Assembly (NCBI RefSeq): GCF_900141935.1
Contig: NZ_FQYX01000017.1
Span: 23,382-87,381 of the forward strand
Source: Arenibacter nanhaiticus
Lineage (GTDB): Bacteria; Bacteroidota; Bacteroidia; Flavobacteriales; Flavobacteriaceae
DNA: 64,000 bases
Direction of reading: 5' to 3'
Shown piece after piece: positions 25,561 to 33,887 of the stretch (positions are counted from its first letter, which is position 1; every line of letters begins with the position of its first letter). Position numbers and translations under genes: made by a program. A model generated the notes under the pieces. The model saw only the letters and a program-made list of their open reading frames with translations, was not told the origin of the DNA and did no database searches.

Positions 25561-26076
25561 GTGAAAATAGCATTGGTTGGATATATGGGTAGTGGGAAGT
25601 CTACTATCGGTAAATTGTTGTCTAAAGATTTGGCAAGCAGTTTTTTAGATTTGGATGAAGTTATTGAAGACGGACTTGGAGATTCTATTTCCAATGTGTT
25701 TAAGACACATGGGGAGATCTTTTTTCGTAAAAAAGAACACCAATATTTAAATGAAGTTTTAACGGAAAAAAATAATTTTATTCTCTCTACAGGTGGGGGC
25801 ACACCCTGTTATTCTGGAAATATGGAGACTATGTTGGCCATGGCCGACTATGTTTTTTACCTAAAAGTGTCCATTCCCGGACTGGCAGAACGTCTTATAA
25901 AAGAAAAAGACCACAGGCCTTTGATAAAAAATATACCCAATGATGAGTTGCCAGAGTTTATAGGGAAGCACTTGTTCGAAAGAAATAACTATTACCTAAA
26001 GGCTCCCTACATCATAACTTGTGATCATAAAGAGCCTCAGGAAATTGTTGAAGAGATAAAAGGCTTACTCCGTTAA
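25561..26076 (+). CDS. aroK: Shikimate kinase
   Basis: A 171-residue P-loop kinase that phosphorylates shikimate at O3 with ATP on the way to chorismate. I placed the start at the GTG at 25561, which gives the usual short N terminus before the Walker A loop GYMGSGKST (residues 7-15). Longer frames run back toward tRNA-Lys copy 4 and add an unrelated hydrophobic stretch. DLDEVIED, FFRKKE and the GGGTPC shikimate-binding loop are present. Its 3' end overlaps the convergent PRTase gene by 12 bp. Confidence 0.93.
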   Translation: MKIALVGYMGSGKSTIGKLLSKDLASSFLDLDEVIEDGLGDSISNVFKTHGEIFFRKKEHQYLNEVLTEKNNFILSTGGGTPCYSGNMETMLAMADYVFYLKVSIPGLAERLIKEKDHRPLIKNIPNDELPEFIGKHLFERNNYYLKAPYIITCDHKEPQEIVEEIKGLLR

Positions 26077-26565
26077 ATAGACACGGTCGTTTTCTGGGCT
26101 AAACTCTACCTCTACATGTTCTTGTAAAGAAGTAGATAGAGAAATGCCCTTGAAATCTGCTTTTACAGGATATTTCTTGTGATTTCGGTTTACTAGCACA
26201 GCTGTTTTTAATTGCTTTAAGGGAACTCTAAGGAAATGATGCACTCCATATATTAAGGTAGTACCCGAATTAAGGACGTCGTCTATCAAAACTACCGATT
26301 TGTTGGTGTATTCTTCTTCTGGAATGGAAGTCTGTACGCCGGTAGTAAGCGGATTCGATTTGTTCATGCTCACTTCGCATAAGGTAATCTGGGCTTCCGT
26401 AATGGTATTGAGAACAGCTTGGATTTTTTTGGCGAAGTTTAAACCGCCCCCAACAATCCCAGCGATGATTATTTCGGTTTCAAAAACATTGGCTTCGTAT
26501 ATTTGATAGGCGATGCGCTTAATTTTGTGTTGTATTTCTTGGTGTGATAATATGTTGTTGACCAT
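26065..26565 (-). CDS. Phosphoribosyltransferase (PyrR-like type I PRTase)
   Basis: A 166-residue type I phosphoribosyltransferase-fold protein. The PRPP-binding loop is VVLIDDVLNSGTTL. The segment AVLVNRNHKKYPVKADFKG resembles PyrR, the uracil PRTase/pyrimidine regulator, but no pyr genes lie nearby, so that name stays tentative. I chose the ATG at 26565 (MVNNILSH) rather than an upstream TTG. The gene begins 9 bp after the methyltransferase stop, in the same orientation. Confidence 0.82.
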   Translation of the reverse strand: MVNNILSHQEIQHKIKRIAYQIYEANVFETEIIIAGIVGGGLNFAKKIQAVLNTITEAQITLCEVSMNKSNPLTTGVQTSIPEEEYTNKSVVLIDDVLNSGTTLIYGVHHFLRVPLKQLKTAVLVNRNHKKYPVKADFKGISLSTSLQEHVEVEFSPENDRVYLTE

Positions 26566-26574
26566 AATGTGCAA

Positions 26575-27162
26575 TTATTTGGATTCAAAGATAAAAAACA
26601 GTTCTTTACCTGCTCTTGGTTTTATAGAATTGTAGGCGTTTTCTAATATCTTAATGGTAAAGTCTTTTGAAAAAAGCATTTTGTACTCCTTCTGGTCTCC
26701 ACCAAAGGGCGGACCTGATTCCGTTAAGGGGAAATTAAACAGTAGCCCTGCCAATTTTCCCTTGGGTTTTAAGAGTTGTTTCATTTTACGTGCATAGGCC
26801 GGTCGTAGACTCGGGTCCAAGGCGCAAAAAAAGGTCTGTTCCAATATAAGGTCAAAATCGGAAAGTTCAAGATCAAAGAAGTCTCCCTCAATAAGTGTTG
26901 CCCTATCGGTTTTTGTAAGCCTGCCTCTTAACTGCTCTAACGGGGGTTTGGCTATGTCGATGACTGTAATATTGCAGAACCCCTGTTCTGCTAGGTACAC
27001 CGCCTCATAGCCGTTTCCGGCCCCGGGAATTAAAATCTTGATCGTTTTATCACGGAGTTGATCTATATAGGACTTTAAAGGGGTAGAAATATGGCCTATG
27101 TCCCATCCGGTATCCTGATTAATATACCTGTCTTCCCAAAATTCTTTATTCAGGTTCTTCAT
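26575..27162 (-). CDS. TPMT-family SAM-dependent methyltransferase
   Basis: A 195-residue class I methyltransferase of the thiopurine/thiol methyltransferase group. The N-terminal FWEDRYINQDTGWDIG is a family hallmark, motif I reads LIPGAGNGYEA, and LEQTFFCALDP matches the motif region after the acidic EGDFFDL. Such enzymes methylate small thiols, selenium/tellurium compounds or halide ions; the substrate cannot be read from sequence. The ATG overlaps the upstream S4-domain gene by 17 bp. Confidence 0.85.
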   Translation of the reverse strand: MKNLNKEFWEDRYINQDTGWDIGHISTPLKSYIDQLRDKTIKILIPGAGNGYEAVYLAEQGFCNITVIDIAKPPLEQLRGRLTKTDRATLIEGDFFDLELSDFDLILEQTFFCALDPSLRPAYARKMKQLLKPKGKLAGLLFNFPLTESGPPFGGDQKEYKMLFSKDFTIKILENAYNSIKPRAGKELFFIFESK

Positions 27163-27520
27163 GCAAATAGTCGTCTATTTCTCTTCTGTCCTTCTTTGTG
27201 GGGCGTCCTGTTCCCTTCTTTCTGTAGTAATCCTTGGAAAACTTTAAAAGTTCATTGTGTTCAAAAGCCTCTTTTGGAGTAGTATCCTTTCGATAGATGT
27301 CTACTAATTTGGCGCCCACCCTGCTTTCTGGGATGTCTAAAACAGTAAATTCGTAATTAATTTGATCTTTACGGACAATAACTTTGTCCGTAGGGTACAC
27401 TTCTCGGGAAGGTTTAACCACCTGCCCGTTAATCCTTATATGTCCCTTTTTACATGCTTCCGAAGCGATATTTCTGGTCTTAAAATAACGGGTGCTCCAT
27501 AAGTATTTGTCAATCCGCAT
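27146..27520 (-). CDS. S4-domain RNA-binding protein (Hsp15-like)
   Basis: A 124-residue basic protein. The first 65 residues form an S4 domain (MRIDKYLWSTRYFKTRNIASEACKKG... start pattern, with RINGQVVKPS), as in heat-shock protein Hsp15, which binds 50S subunits carrying stalled peptidyl-tRNA. The C-terminal half is charged and ends in an acidic tail (YLHEEPE), preceded by KGTGRPTKKDRR, a likely RNA-binding stretch. It overlaps the methyltransferase gene downstream and probably heads the three-gene unit. Confidence 0.85.
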   Translation of the reverse strand: MRIDKYLWSTRYFKTRNIASEACKKGHIRINGQVVKPSREVYPTDKVIVRKDQINYEFTVLDIPESRVGAKLVDIYRKDTTPKEAFEHNELLKFSKDYYRKKGTGRPTKKDRREIDDYLHEEPE

Positions 27521-27599
27521 AAACTATTGAAATTCTTTGTTAACGTCTTCTACAAAAATAGGGGAAAATTGTATCTTGCGGCCTTTAAATAAGAAATCA

Positions 27600-28535
27600 A
27601 TGAATATTAAAAGAATTCTTTTCCTCGCATTAATTGTCACTTTTGTATACTCATGTAAGAAAGATGACGGTGGATCTTCTATACCCCCAACACCGCCAAG
27701 ATTATTAAGTGAAGTGGCGGTGGAAAATGATGCCGAGATAAAAACCTTTCTGGAAACTCATTTTTACAATTACGAAGCCTTTGAAAACCCAACAGAGGAT
27801 TTTGATTACAGGATCGTGATTGATACGATAGCTGGAGTTAATTCCGAGAAAACTCCGTTAATAGATCAGGTGAAGATAGAAGTAGTAAAAGTGTCTACCT
27901 CAGATTTGCGTTTGGGAGCGGAAGCAATCGTAGAAACAGATATTCCTCACAATCTTTATTATTTAATAGCCAGGGAAGGAGAAGGTGTTAGTCCTACTTC
28001 GGTAGATTCTGTATACGTGAATTATCAGGGTACAGCACTGAGCGGAGATATTTTTGACAGTCAAATAGGAGCTCCTGTTTGGTTTGACTTGCCAGGGCTG
28101 GTAAACGGATTTAGAAAAGGGATTACTAAATTTAAGACCGGTGGTGAGGTTCAAGAGAATGGCGATGGTACTTATACGGTGCCAGGTTCAGGGATCGGAA
28201 TGCTTTTTATACCATCTGGACTAGGGTATTTTAACGGAAGTGCTACTGGAAAATCTTATGACCCTTTGGTTTTTGAAATAAATTTGTTGGCCATGAAATC
28301 GTCTGACCACGATGGCGATGGAGTAATTACTGCTCTTGAAGATTTAGATGGCGATGGTGATCTTTTTAACGATGATACCGACGGGGATAAATTTCCGAAT
28401 TATATGGATAAAGACGATGATGGAGATGGTGTCTCAACAAGGGACGAAATAGAAATTGATGCAGAAGGGAATGTAACTTTCCCAGATACGGATGGGGATG
28501 GCATTCCTGATTATTTAGATGCAGATACGAAATAG
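27600..28535 (+). CDS. FKBP-type peptidyl-prolyl isomerase lipoprotein with calcium-binding tail
   Basis: A 311-residue lipoprotein (YSCKKDD after a signal peptide; the K-D-D following the cysteine fits the Bacteroidetes surface-export pattern). I used the ATG at 27600; an upstream TTG adds a non-signal stretch. An FKBP domain spans about 130-240 (VNYQGTALSGDIFDS, GFRKGI, MLFIPSGLGY). It is followed by Asp/Gly-rich repeats (DHDGDGVI, DLDGDGDL, DTDGDKFPN, DKDDDGDGV, DTDGDGIPDYLDAD) like thrombospondin type 3 calcium sites. A strong terminator follows. It probably helps fold or stabilise envelope proteins. Confidence 0.9.
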   Translation: MNIKRILFLALIVTFVYSCKKDDGGSSIPPTPPRLLSEVAVENDAEIKTFLETHFYNYEAFENPTEDFDYRIVIDTIAGVNSEKTPLIDQVKIEVVKVSTSDLRLGAEAIVETDIPHNLYYLIAREGEGVSPTSVDSVYVNYQGTALSGDIFDSQIGAPVWFDLPGLVNGFRKGITKFKTGGEVQENGDGTYTVPGSGIGMLFIPSGLGYFNGSATGKSYDPLVFEINLLAMKSSDHDGDGVITALEDLDGDGDLFNDDTDGDKFPNYMDKDDDGDGVSTRDEIEIDAEGNVTFPDTDGDGIPDYLDADTK

Positions 28536-28562
28536 TCTGTCTCTGTTTATAATTTAAATAAG

Positions 28563-28601
28563 ACCAGCTTTTGAAAATAGTTCAGAAGCTGGTTTTTTTT
28601 T
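28563..28601 (+). terminator. Terminator after the FKBP gene
   Basis: A 13-bp stem (ACCAGCTTTTGAA with TTCAGAAGCTGGT, one G-T pair), AATAG loop and a nine-T run. Confidence 0.92.
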
Positions 28602-28723
28602 GTAGCGACATTTCGTGTCCAAATTGAACATAGATGAGTGTTGTGGCAGGATGAAGAAAAATAATGGGGGTGTAGTTATTATGGGTTGATGCCGGATTCT
28701 TGGAGGTCTTCTAATAATGCTTT

Positions 28724-28804
28724 GGGCGTTCCCTCCTTCGTCGGGCGGGCCCTTGTCTATATCCCTTGCTTCGCTGCGGGGATGCCGCCGCGGTCCCTAA
28801 CGCA
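28724..28804 (+). repeat. Intergenic repeat element, copy 3 (81 bp)
   Basis: It has the same termini as copy 1 (GGGCGTTCCCTCC start, TCCCTAACGCA end) and the same length, with scattered differences in the middle. It lies in the gap between the convergent FKBP and beta-barrel genes. Confidence 0.9.
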
Positions 28805-28818
28805 ATAAATATAATAAG

Positions 28819-28967
28819 ATCAATTATCATGGCTTTCAAGTCATGATTTAAAGGAGAGGAGTCTGCAGTATCAATTACCATGGCCTTCAAACTATGGATT
28901 TAAAGAAGAGGGGGCTGTAATATCAATAGCCATAGCCTTCAAGTCATGGGCTTCAATATAAAAGAAA
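28819..28967. repeat. Three tandem imperfect repeats of about 51 bp, each with a hairpin
   Basis: Units start at 28819, 28870 and 28922. Each begins ATCAAT, then a CAT...ATG inverted repeat around GGCTTTCAA-like loops (unit 1 ATCATG/CATGAT, unit 2 CCAT/ATGG, unit 3 AGCCAT with ATGGGCT), then a purine-rich tail. At one stem position a T-A pair in unit 1 is C-G in units 2 and 3. No coding frame spans them. Confidence 0.8.
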
Positions 28968-29000
28968 ACCGCCTATTGAATATATCCAATAGGCGGTTTT
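28965..29000. terminator. Bidirectional terminator between convergent genes
   Basis: A perfect 13-bp stem (AAAACCGCCTATT region with AATAGGCGGTTTT) has T runs on both strands. It mainly serves the beta-barrel gene on the minus strand. Confidence 0.85.
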
Positions 29001-29030
29001 GTACTTTAATGTTATAAAAGTTAAAGCTTC

Positions 29031-29618
29031 TTAAAGGCTAATGGCTAAACTTAAAATTAATTGATCTGGTCTAGTGTCTATTCTGTCACCAGTAGTTATC
29101 CCGTTAGAATTAAATACGGTTACTTCGTTTTCGGTAAAGCCTCTTTCGTATCTAAGGTCTATTCCGAACTTCCCAAAAGAAATACCGGCACCAATATTCA
29201 ATCCAACTGTAAAATCATTTTCAACATCGCCAATGGTTATCCCGTCAAAATCCGTATCCAAAATATATTGGAAAGATGGACCGGCAAAAACCTGTAGTGG
29301 GCCAACTAGATTAACACCTACAAGAAGCGGAAGGTCTAGTTTGCTCATGTCAAGACTATTGTTTTCGTAGTCTGATTTCGTTTTGGTATACACCAATTCT
29401 GGTCTAAAGTAAATATCCGTACCTACCTTGCCAAAAAATCCAACGTGATAACCAACATTGCTATCCGGATTTTTATAAGCATCTTCAGTAGATTCAAAAT
29501 AATCACCGTTAGCACCATAATTTAGACCTGCTTTGATCCCAAAACCAGGATCTTTTTGCGCGATAGCAGTGAAGCTTCCTAAAGCAAATACTGCCAGTAA
29601 AAATGTTTTCTTTATCAT
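29031..29618 (-). CDS. Outer-membrane beta-barrel (porin-family) protein
   Basis: A 195-residue protein with a signal peptide (cleavage after TAIAQ) and alternating strands with aromatic girdles typical of an eight-stranded outer-membrane barrel: GIKAGLNYGANG, YHVGFFGKVGT, FRPELVYTK, AGPSFQYIL, GLNIGAGISFGKFGIDLRYERGF. The C terminus LILSLAISL ends in a hydrophobic strand as expected for BAM recognition. It belongs to the broad PorT-like/outer-membrane barrel group found in Bacteroidetes. The specific role is unknown. It is followed by a strong terminator. Confidence 0.85.
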   Translation of the reverse strand: MIKKTFLLAVFALGSFTAIAQKDPGFGIKAGLNYGANGDYFESTEDAYKNPDSNVGYHVGFFGKVGTDIYFRPELVYTKTKSDYENNSLDMSKLDLPLLVGVNLVGPLQVFAGPSFQYILDTDFDGITIGDVENDFTVGLNIGAGISFGKFGIDLRYERGFTENEVTVFNSNGITTGDRIDTRPDQLILSLAISL

Positions 29619-29665
29619 AATGAATTAATTTTTAAAGTTAATATTAACCAAAAATGATACCAAGA

Positions 29666-30619
29666 TTACTTTCTTTTAAGCACTTTTTGAACGGCTTTTT
29701 CAATCGCGGCTGCGTTTAAGCCGTATTTTTCCATTAATTGCGCTGGGGTTCCGCTTTCTCCAAAAGTATCTTGGGTAGCTACAAACTCCTGAGGTGTCGG
29801 GCGTGCAGTCGCTAAGAATCCGGCAATGCTTTCTCCTAATCCTCCTAAATAGTTGTGTTCCTCGGCAGAAACAACACAGCCTGTTTTTTCTACAGATTTT
29901 AAAATAGCCTCCGTGTCTAGTGGTTTAATAGTATGGATATTGATAACCTCGGCAGAGATACCTGCTTTTTCTAAGTTCTCGGCAGCGATCAATGCTTCCC
30001 ATACTAAATGACCCGTAGCTACAATAGTAACATCGGTACCTTCGTTAAGCATTACAGCTTTCCCGATTTCAAATTTCTGGTCTTCTGGAGTAAAGTTAGC
30101 TACTTTTGGTCTTCCGAAACGCAAGTAAACAGGACCTTCATATTCTGCAATAGCGATGGTTGCCGCTTTGGTCTGGTTGTAATCACATGGGTTGATTACG
30201 ACCATTCCAGGGAGCATTTTCATCATCCCTATGTCTTCTAATATTTGGTGTGTTGCACCATCTTCACCTAAGGTAAGTCCTGCGTGTGAGGCACATATTT
30301 TTACGTTCTTGTCAGAATAAGCTATAGATTGTCTGATTTGATCGTATACCCTTCCTGTAGAAAAGTTTGCAAAGGTTCCGGTAAAGGGAATTTTTCCTCC
30401 AATGGTAAGTCCAGCTGCAATCCCCATCATGTTTGCTTCGGCAATACCTATTTGGAAAAAACGCTCTGGGTTTTCCTCAATAAATTTTTCCATTTTAAGG
30501 GAACCTATCAAATCGGCACAAAGGGCAACTACATTTGGGTTGGTTCTTCCTAGTTCAGTAAGTCCAGCTCCAAAACCGCTCCTTGTATCGTTCTTACCTT
30601 GATCTATATATTTTTTCAT
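29666..30619 (-). CDS. Transketolase, C-terminal subunit
   Basis: A 317-residue protein comprising the pyrimidine-binding and C-terminal domains of transketolase. GFGAGLTELGRTNPNVVALCADLIGS, then GIAEANMMGIAAGLTIGGK (with the glutamate that activates thiamine diphosphate) and LTLGEDGATHQILEDIGMM are diagnostic. The other half is the next gene, 38 bp upstream. Split transketolases are common in Bacteroidetes. Together the pair moves two-carbon units in the pentose phosphate pathway. Confidence 0.94.
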   Translation of the reverse strand: MKKYIDQGKNDTRSGFGAGLTELGRTNPNVVALCADLIGSLKMEKFIEENPERFFQIGIAEANMMGIAAGLTIGGKIPFTGTFANFSTGRVYDQIRQSIAYSDKNVKICASHAGLTLGEDGATHQILEDIGMMKMLPGMVVINPCDYNQTKAATIAIAEYEGPVYLRFGRPKVANFTPEDQKFEIGKAVMLNEGTDVTIVATGHLVWEALIAAENLEKAGISAEVINIHTIKPLDTEAILKSVEKTGCVVSAEEHNYLGGLGESIAGFLATARPTPQEFVATQDTFGESGTPAQLMEKYGLNAAAIEKAVQKVLKRK

Positions 30620-30657
30620 AGTGTATTTTCTTTATTGTTATTTGGAAATGCAGGGGA

Positions 30658-31503
30658 TTAATAATCGCCTAAAGTTGCTGGGTTTTGAGCCAAAGCATTC
30701 TCTAATTGCTCGTCGCTGGGAGCTTTACCGTGCCAAGCATGGGTATGCATCATAAAATCTACGCCATGCCCCATAATAGTATGTAATAAGATACAAACAG
30801 GTTTGCCTTTTCCAGTTCTACTTTTGGCCTCTGCGAGTCCTTTTATAATAGCTTCTAGGTTATTTCCTTCTTTAATTTCAAGAACGTCCCAACCAAAAGC
30901 TTCAAACTTTAATTTTAAATCGCCCATTGGCAATACATCATCGGTAGAACCATCAATTTGCTGTCCATTGTAATCAATGGTCGCAATAAGGTTGTCTACT
31001 TTCTTTCCAGCGGCATACATGATGGCCTCCCAGTTTTGCCCTTCTTGTAATTCTCCATCACCATGTAGGGAATATACTAAGGTAGGATCTTGGTTTAATT
31101 TTTTCGCTTGTGCTGCTCCTAAGGCTACAGACATTCCCTGTCCTAAAGATCCTGAGGCAATACGAACCCCTGGTAGACCTTCGTGAGTAGTTGGGTGCCC
31201 TTGCAAACGAGAATCGATTAACCTAAAAGTATTTAATTCGTCAACGGGAAAATATCCTCTTCTTGCCAATACACTATAGAAAACCGGAGATATATGACCG
31301 TTTGATAAAAAGAAAAGATCTTCATTTTTACCATCCATGTCAAACTCGGGTTGTAACTGCATTGTTTCATTGTACAGTGCTACCAAAAATTCGGTACACC
31401 CTAATGAACCTCCTGGATGCCCGGAGCTGACCTTATGAACCATTCTTAGTATATCTCTGCGTACCTGAATGGTCAAATCTTGTAATTCTTGTAGTTTAGG
31501 CAT
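30658..31503 (-). CDS. Transketolase, N-terminal subunit
   Basis: A 281-residue thiamine-diphosphate-binding half of a two-subunit transketolase. HPGGSLGCTEFLVALY, GSLGQGMSVALGAA and the cofactor motif GDGELQEGQNWEA...N are seen, with TIMGHGVDFMM at the end. It is the first gene of the pair and has a good minus-strand promoter at 31529-31560. The catalytic centre forms only with the C-terminal subunit encoded directly downstream. Confidence 0.94.
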   Translation of the reverse strand: MPKLQELQDLTIQVRRDILRMVHKVSSGHPGGSLGCTEFLVALYNETMQLQPEFDMDGKNEDLFFLSNGHISPVFYSVLARRGYFPVDELNTFRLIDSRLQGHPTTHEGLPGVRIASGSLGQGMSVALGAAQAKKLNQDPTLVYSLHGDGELQEGQNWEAIMYAAGKKVDNLIATIDYNGQQIDGSTDDVLPMGDLKLKFEAFGWDVLEIKEGNNLEAIIKGLAEAKSRTGKGKPVCILLHTIMGHGVDFMMHTHAWHGKAPSDEQLENALAQNPATLGDY

Positions 31504-31528
31504 TTTATGTATGTTTTTAAAAAGTTAT

Positions 31529-31560
31529 CAAAAGTAATGGCTATCTTTTGGCTATACAAG
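31529..31560 (-). promoter_or_regulatory. Promoter of the transketolase genes
   Basis: On the minus strand CTTG (31557-31560), 20 bp, TACTTTTG (31529-31536). The -7 box is a full TAnnTTTG match. Confidence 0.6.
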
Positions 31561-31644
31561 TTCGAATAGTGTTATTTTGTCAAATTTCATTGCCGATAAC
31601 ATAACTTTATTTTTTTGTTAGGGAAATTAGTAAGCTTGGTTGAC

Positions 31645-31652
31645 TATCTTTG
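31645..31652 (+). promoter_or_regulatory. -7 box of the tgt promoter
   Basis: TATCTTTG lies 21 bp before the TTG start of tgt. The -33 element is not clear at the normal distance. Confidence 0.5.
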
Positions 31653-31673
31653 CGCTCATAAAAATCATATTTC

Positions 31674-32804
31674 TTGAAATTTACCTTACAACACACCGAC
31701 CCAAAATCCAAGGCCAGAGCCGCAGAGCTTATTACTGACCATGGTAAAATTGAAACTCCTATATTTATGCCGGTAGGTACCGTAGCCTCGGTAAAAGGGG
31801 TGCATCAACGGGAGCTGAAAGAAGAAATAAATCCTGATATAATTCTAGGGAATACCTATCACTTGTACCTGCGTCCCAAAATAGAAATATTGAAGCAGGC
31901 AGGTGGACTCCATAAATTTATGGGTTGGGACCGTAATATTCTGACCGATAGCGGCGGATATCAGGTATATTCATTATCCGGAAATAGAAAGATAAAGGAA
32001 GAAGGGGTAAAGTTTAAGTCCCATATAGATGGTTCTTATCATTTCTTTTCGCCAGAAAGCGTTATGGAGATCCAACGAGATATCGGAGCCGATATTATTA
32101 TGGCCTTTGATGAGTGTACTCCTTATCCATGTGATTACAACTATGCAAAAAGATCTATGCATATGACGCATAGGTGGTTAGATCGCTGTATAAGACATTT
32201 AGATAAAACACCTTTTACCTATGGGTATGAACAGACGTTCTTTCCTATTGTACAAGGGTCTACCTATAAGGATCTAAGAAGACAGTCGGCAGAATATATC
32301 GCTAGCGTTGGAGCGGAAGGAAACGCTATTGGTGGTCTTTCGGTAGGAGAACCAGCAGAGGAAATGTACGCCATGACCGAAGTGGTTTGTGAAGTATTGC
32401 CAGAAGACAAGCCTAGATATTTAATGGGTGTAGGAACCCCTATTAATATCCTGGAAAATATAGCCCTAGGTATAGATATGTTCGATTGTGTGATGCCGAC
32501 CAGGAATGCTAGAAACGGAATGCTCTTTACCGCTCATGGTACCATTAATATCAAAAATAAAAAGTGGGAAAACGATTTTTCGCCAATTGACGAAATGGGA
32601 ACCACCTTTGTAGATCTTGAATATTCAAAAGCATACTTACGTCATTTGTTTGCTGCCAACGAATATTTGGGGAAACAAATAGCTACCATTCATAACCTAG
32701 GTTTTTATCTTTGGTTGGTTCGTGAAGCTAGAAAACATATTTTAGCCGGAGATTTCTCGGAATGGAAATCGATCATGGTAAAACAAATGGACAAAAGATT
32801 GTAA
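31674..32804 (+). CDS. tgt: tRNA-guanine transglycosylase (queuine synthesis), zinc cysteines missing
   Basis: A 376-residue Tgt that exchanges guanine-34 for preQ1 in tRNAs with GUN anticodons. The start codon is TTG (31674), giving the standard KFTLQHTDPKSKARA opening with no ATG near. LTDSGGYQVYSL, AFDECTPYP and the nucleophile region GIDMFDCVMPTRNARNG are intact. The zinc-binding CxCxxC that normally precedes the YLRHL segment is absent: this protein reads DEMGTTFVDLEYSKAYLRHL with no cysteine. From memory, other Flavobacteriia Tgt proteins look similar, so this may be a lineage form. Two genes follow with abutting or overlapping ends. Confidence 0.93.
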   Translation: MKFTLQHTDPKSKARAAELITDHGKIETPIFMPVGTVASVKGVHQRELKEEINPDIILGNTYHLYLRPKIEILKQAGGLHKFMGWDRNILTDSGGYQVYSLSGNRKIKEEGVKFKSHIDGSYHFFSPESVMEIQRDIGADIIMAFDECTPYPCDYNYAKRSMHMTHRWLDRCIRHLDKTPFTYGYEQTFFPIVQGSTYKDLRRQSAEYIASVGAEGNAIGGLSVGEPAEEMYAMTEVVCEVLPEDKPRYLMGVGTPINILENIALGIDMFDCVMPTRNARNGMLFTAHGTINIKNKKWENDFSPIDEMGTTFVDLEYSKAYLRHLFAANEYLGKQIATIHNLGFYLWLVREARKHILAGDFSEWKSIMVKQMDKRL

Positions 32805-33887
32805 GTGATAACCATATTAGATAAATATATACTCAAACGGTATTTAGCAACCTTTTTTGTGATGCTTTTGCTATTTGTTCCTATTGGGATCATGGCGAAT
32901 TTGGCAGAACAGATAGGTAAAATGATCGATAATGAGGCGCCATTTGCAGAAATAGCCATGTATTATTTAAATTTTACGCTGGTTATAGGAAACTTATTAT
33001 TTCCTATTTTTCTGTTTCTGTCGGTGATCTTCTTTACTTCTAAATTGGCCAATAACACCGAAATTGTCGCCATTCTTAGCTCGGGGGTTTCTTATAGCAG
33101 ATTTATGCGTCCCTATCTTATTGGGGCAACCTTGATCGCCGTAATCATGTTTTTTATGAGTATGTTCATAGTGCCTCAGGCAAGTATCGGGTACAACGGA
33201 TTTATTTATAAGTACCTAAAAAAAGGAAAACAAGATAGGGTTACTACAAATCTTTTCAATCAATTGAATGAAAACGATTATATCTATGTCAGTAGTTTTG
33301 ATCCGGCTAGGCAGATCGGGTATAATTTTACCTTGGAACACTTCAATGAGGAGAATACCCTGGACTATAAGATTTCAGCTGCCAACATCAGATGGGTGGA
33401 AAAAGACAGTATTTACCGCTTAACGTCTTATGAGAAAAGAAGCTTGGTGGACGATATCGAAATTCTGGAAACCAAGCGTAGGTTAGATACAATTTTTGAT
33501 TTTAGAATAGACGACCTTACTCCGGTATCCTATGCCGCAGAAACGAAGAATTTATTCGAGCTCAATGAATTTATCGATACTCAAAGAAGAAAAGGAGCCT
33601 CCAATATCAATACCTATGTACTGGTAAAATACAAACGATGGGCCCTGCCTGTGGCTGCTTTTATCCTAACTATAATCGCAGTAGCGGTATCTTCTGTAAA
33701 GAGAAGAGGTGGAATGGGAGTTAATTTGGCCTTTGGAATAGGGGTGGCTTTTATTTATATATTTTTCGATAAGGTTTTTGGTACCCTTGCAGAACAAGCC
33801 GGTTTTTCGCCCTTGTTGGCTGTGATTATACCAAATGTAGCCTTCGGAATCATTGGACTTTATTTGTTGAATAATGCAAAACGCTAA
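32805..33887 (+). CDS. LptF/LptG-family permease
   Basis: A 360-residue inner-membrane protein of the YjgP/YjgQ family, which forms the transmembrane part of the ABC exporter extracting lipopolysaccharide to the Lpt bridge. Three hydrophobic helices at the N-terminal end (about 10-115), a central periplasmic beta-jellyroll (about 125-270) and three helices at the C-terminal end fit the family. It begins with GTG directly after the tgt stop (MITILDKYILKRYL). Whether it is LptF or LptG cannot be decided. The EamA gene overlaps its end by 14 bp. Confidence 0.9.
   Translation: MITILDKYILKRYLATFFVMLLLFVPIGIMANLAEQIGKMIDNEAPFAEIAMYYLNFTLVIGNLLFPIFLFLSVIFFTSKLANNTEIVAILSSGVSYSRFMRPYLIGATLIAVIMFFMSMFIVPQASIGYNGFIYKYLKKGKQDRVTTNLFNQLNENDYIYVSSFDPARQIGYNFTLEHFNEENTLDYKISAANIRWVEKDSIYRLTSYEKRSLVDDIEILETKRRLDTIFDFRIDDLTPVSYAAETKNLFELNEFIDTQRRKGASNINTYVLVKYKRWALPVAAFILTIIAVAVSSVKRRGGMGVNLAFGIGVAFIYIFFDKVFGTLAEQAGFSPLLAVIIPNVAFGIIGLYLLNNAKR

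Noticed and set aside
28819..28967. Short regular repeats considered as a CRISPR array
   Set aside because: Only three imperfect units of about 51 bp are seen, with no conserved repeat/unique spacer pattern and no cas genes nearby.
29666..31503. Transketolase split considered as a frameshifted single gene
   Set aside because: Each half is complete with its own start and stop and a 38-bp spacer, and two-subunit transketolases are standard in Bacteroidetes.
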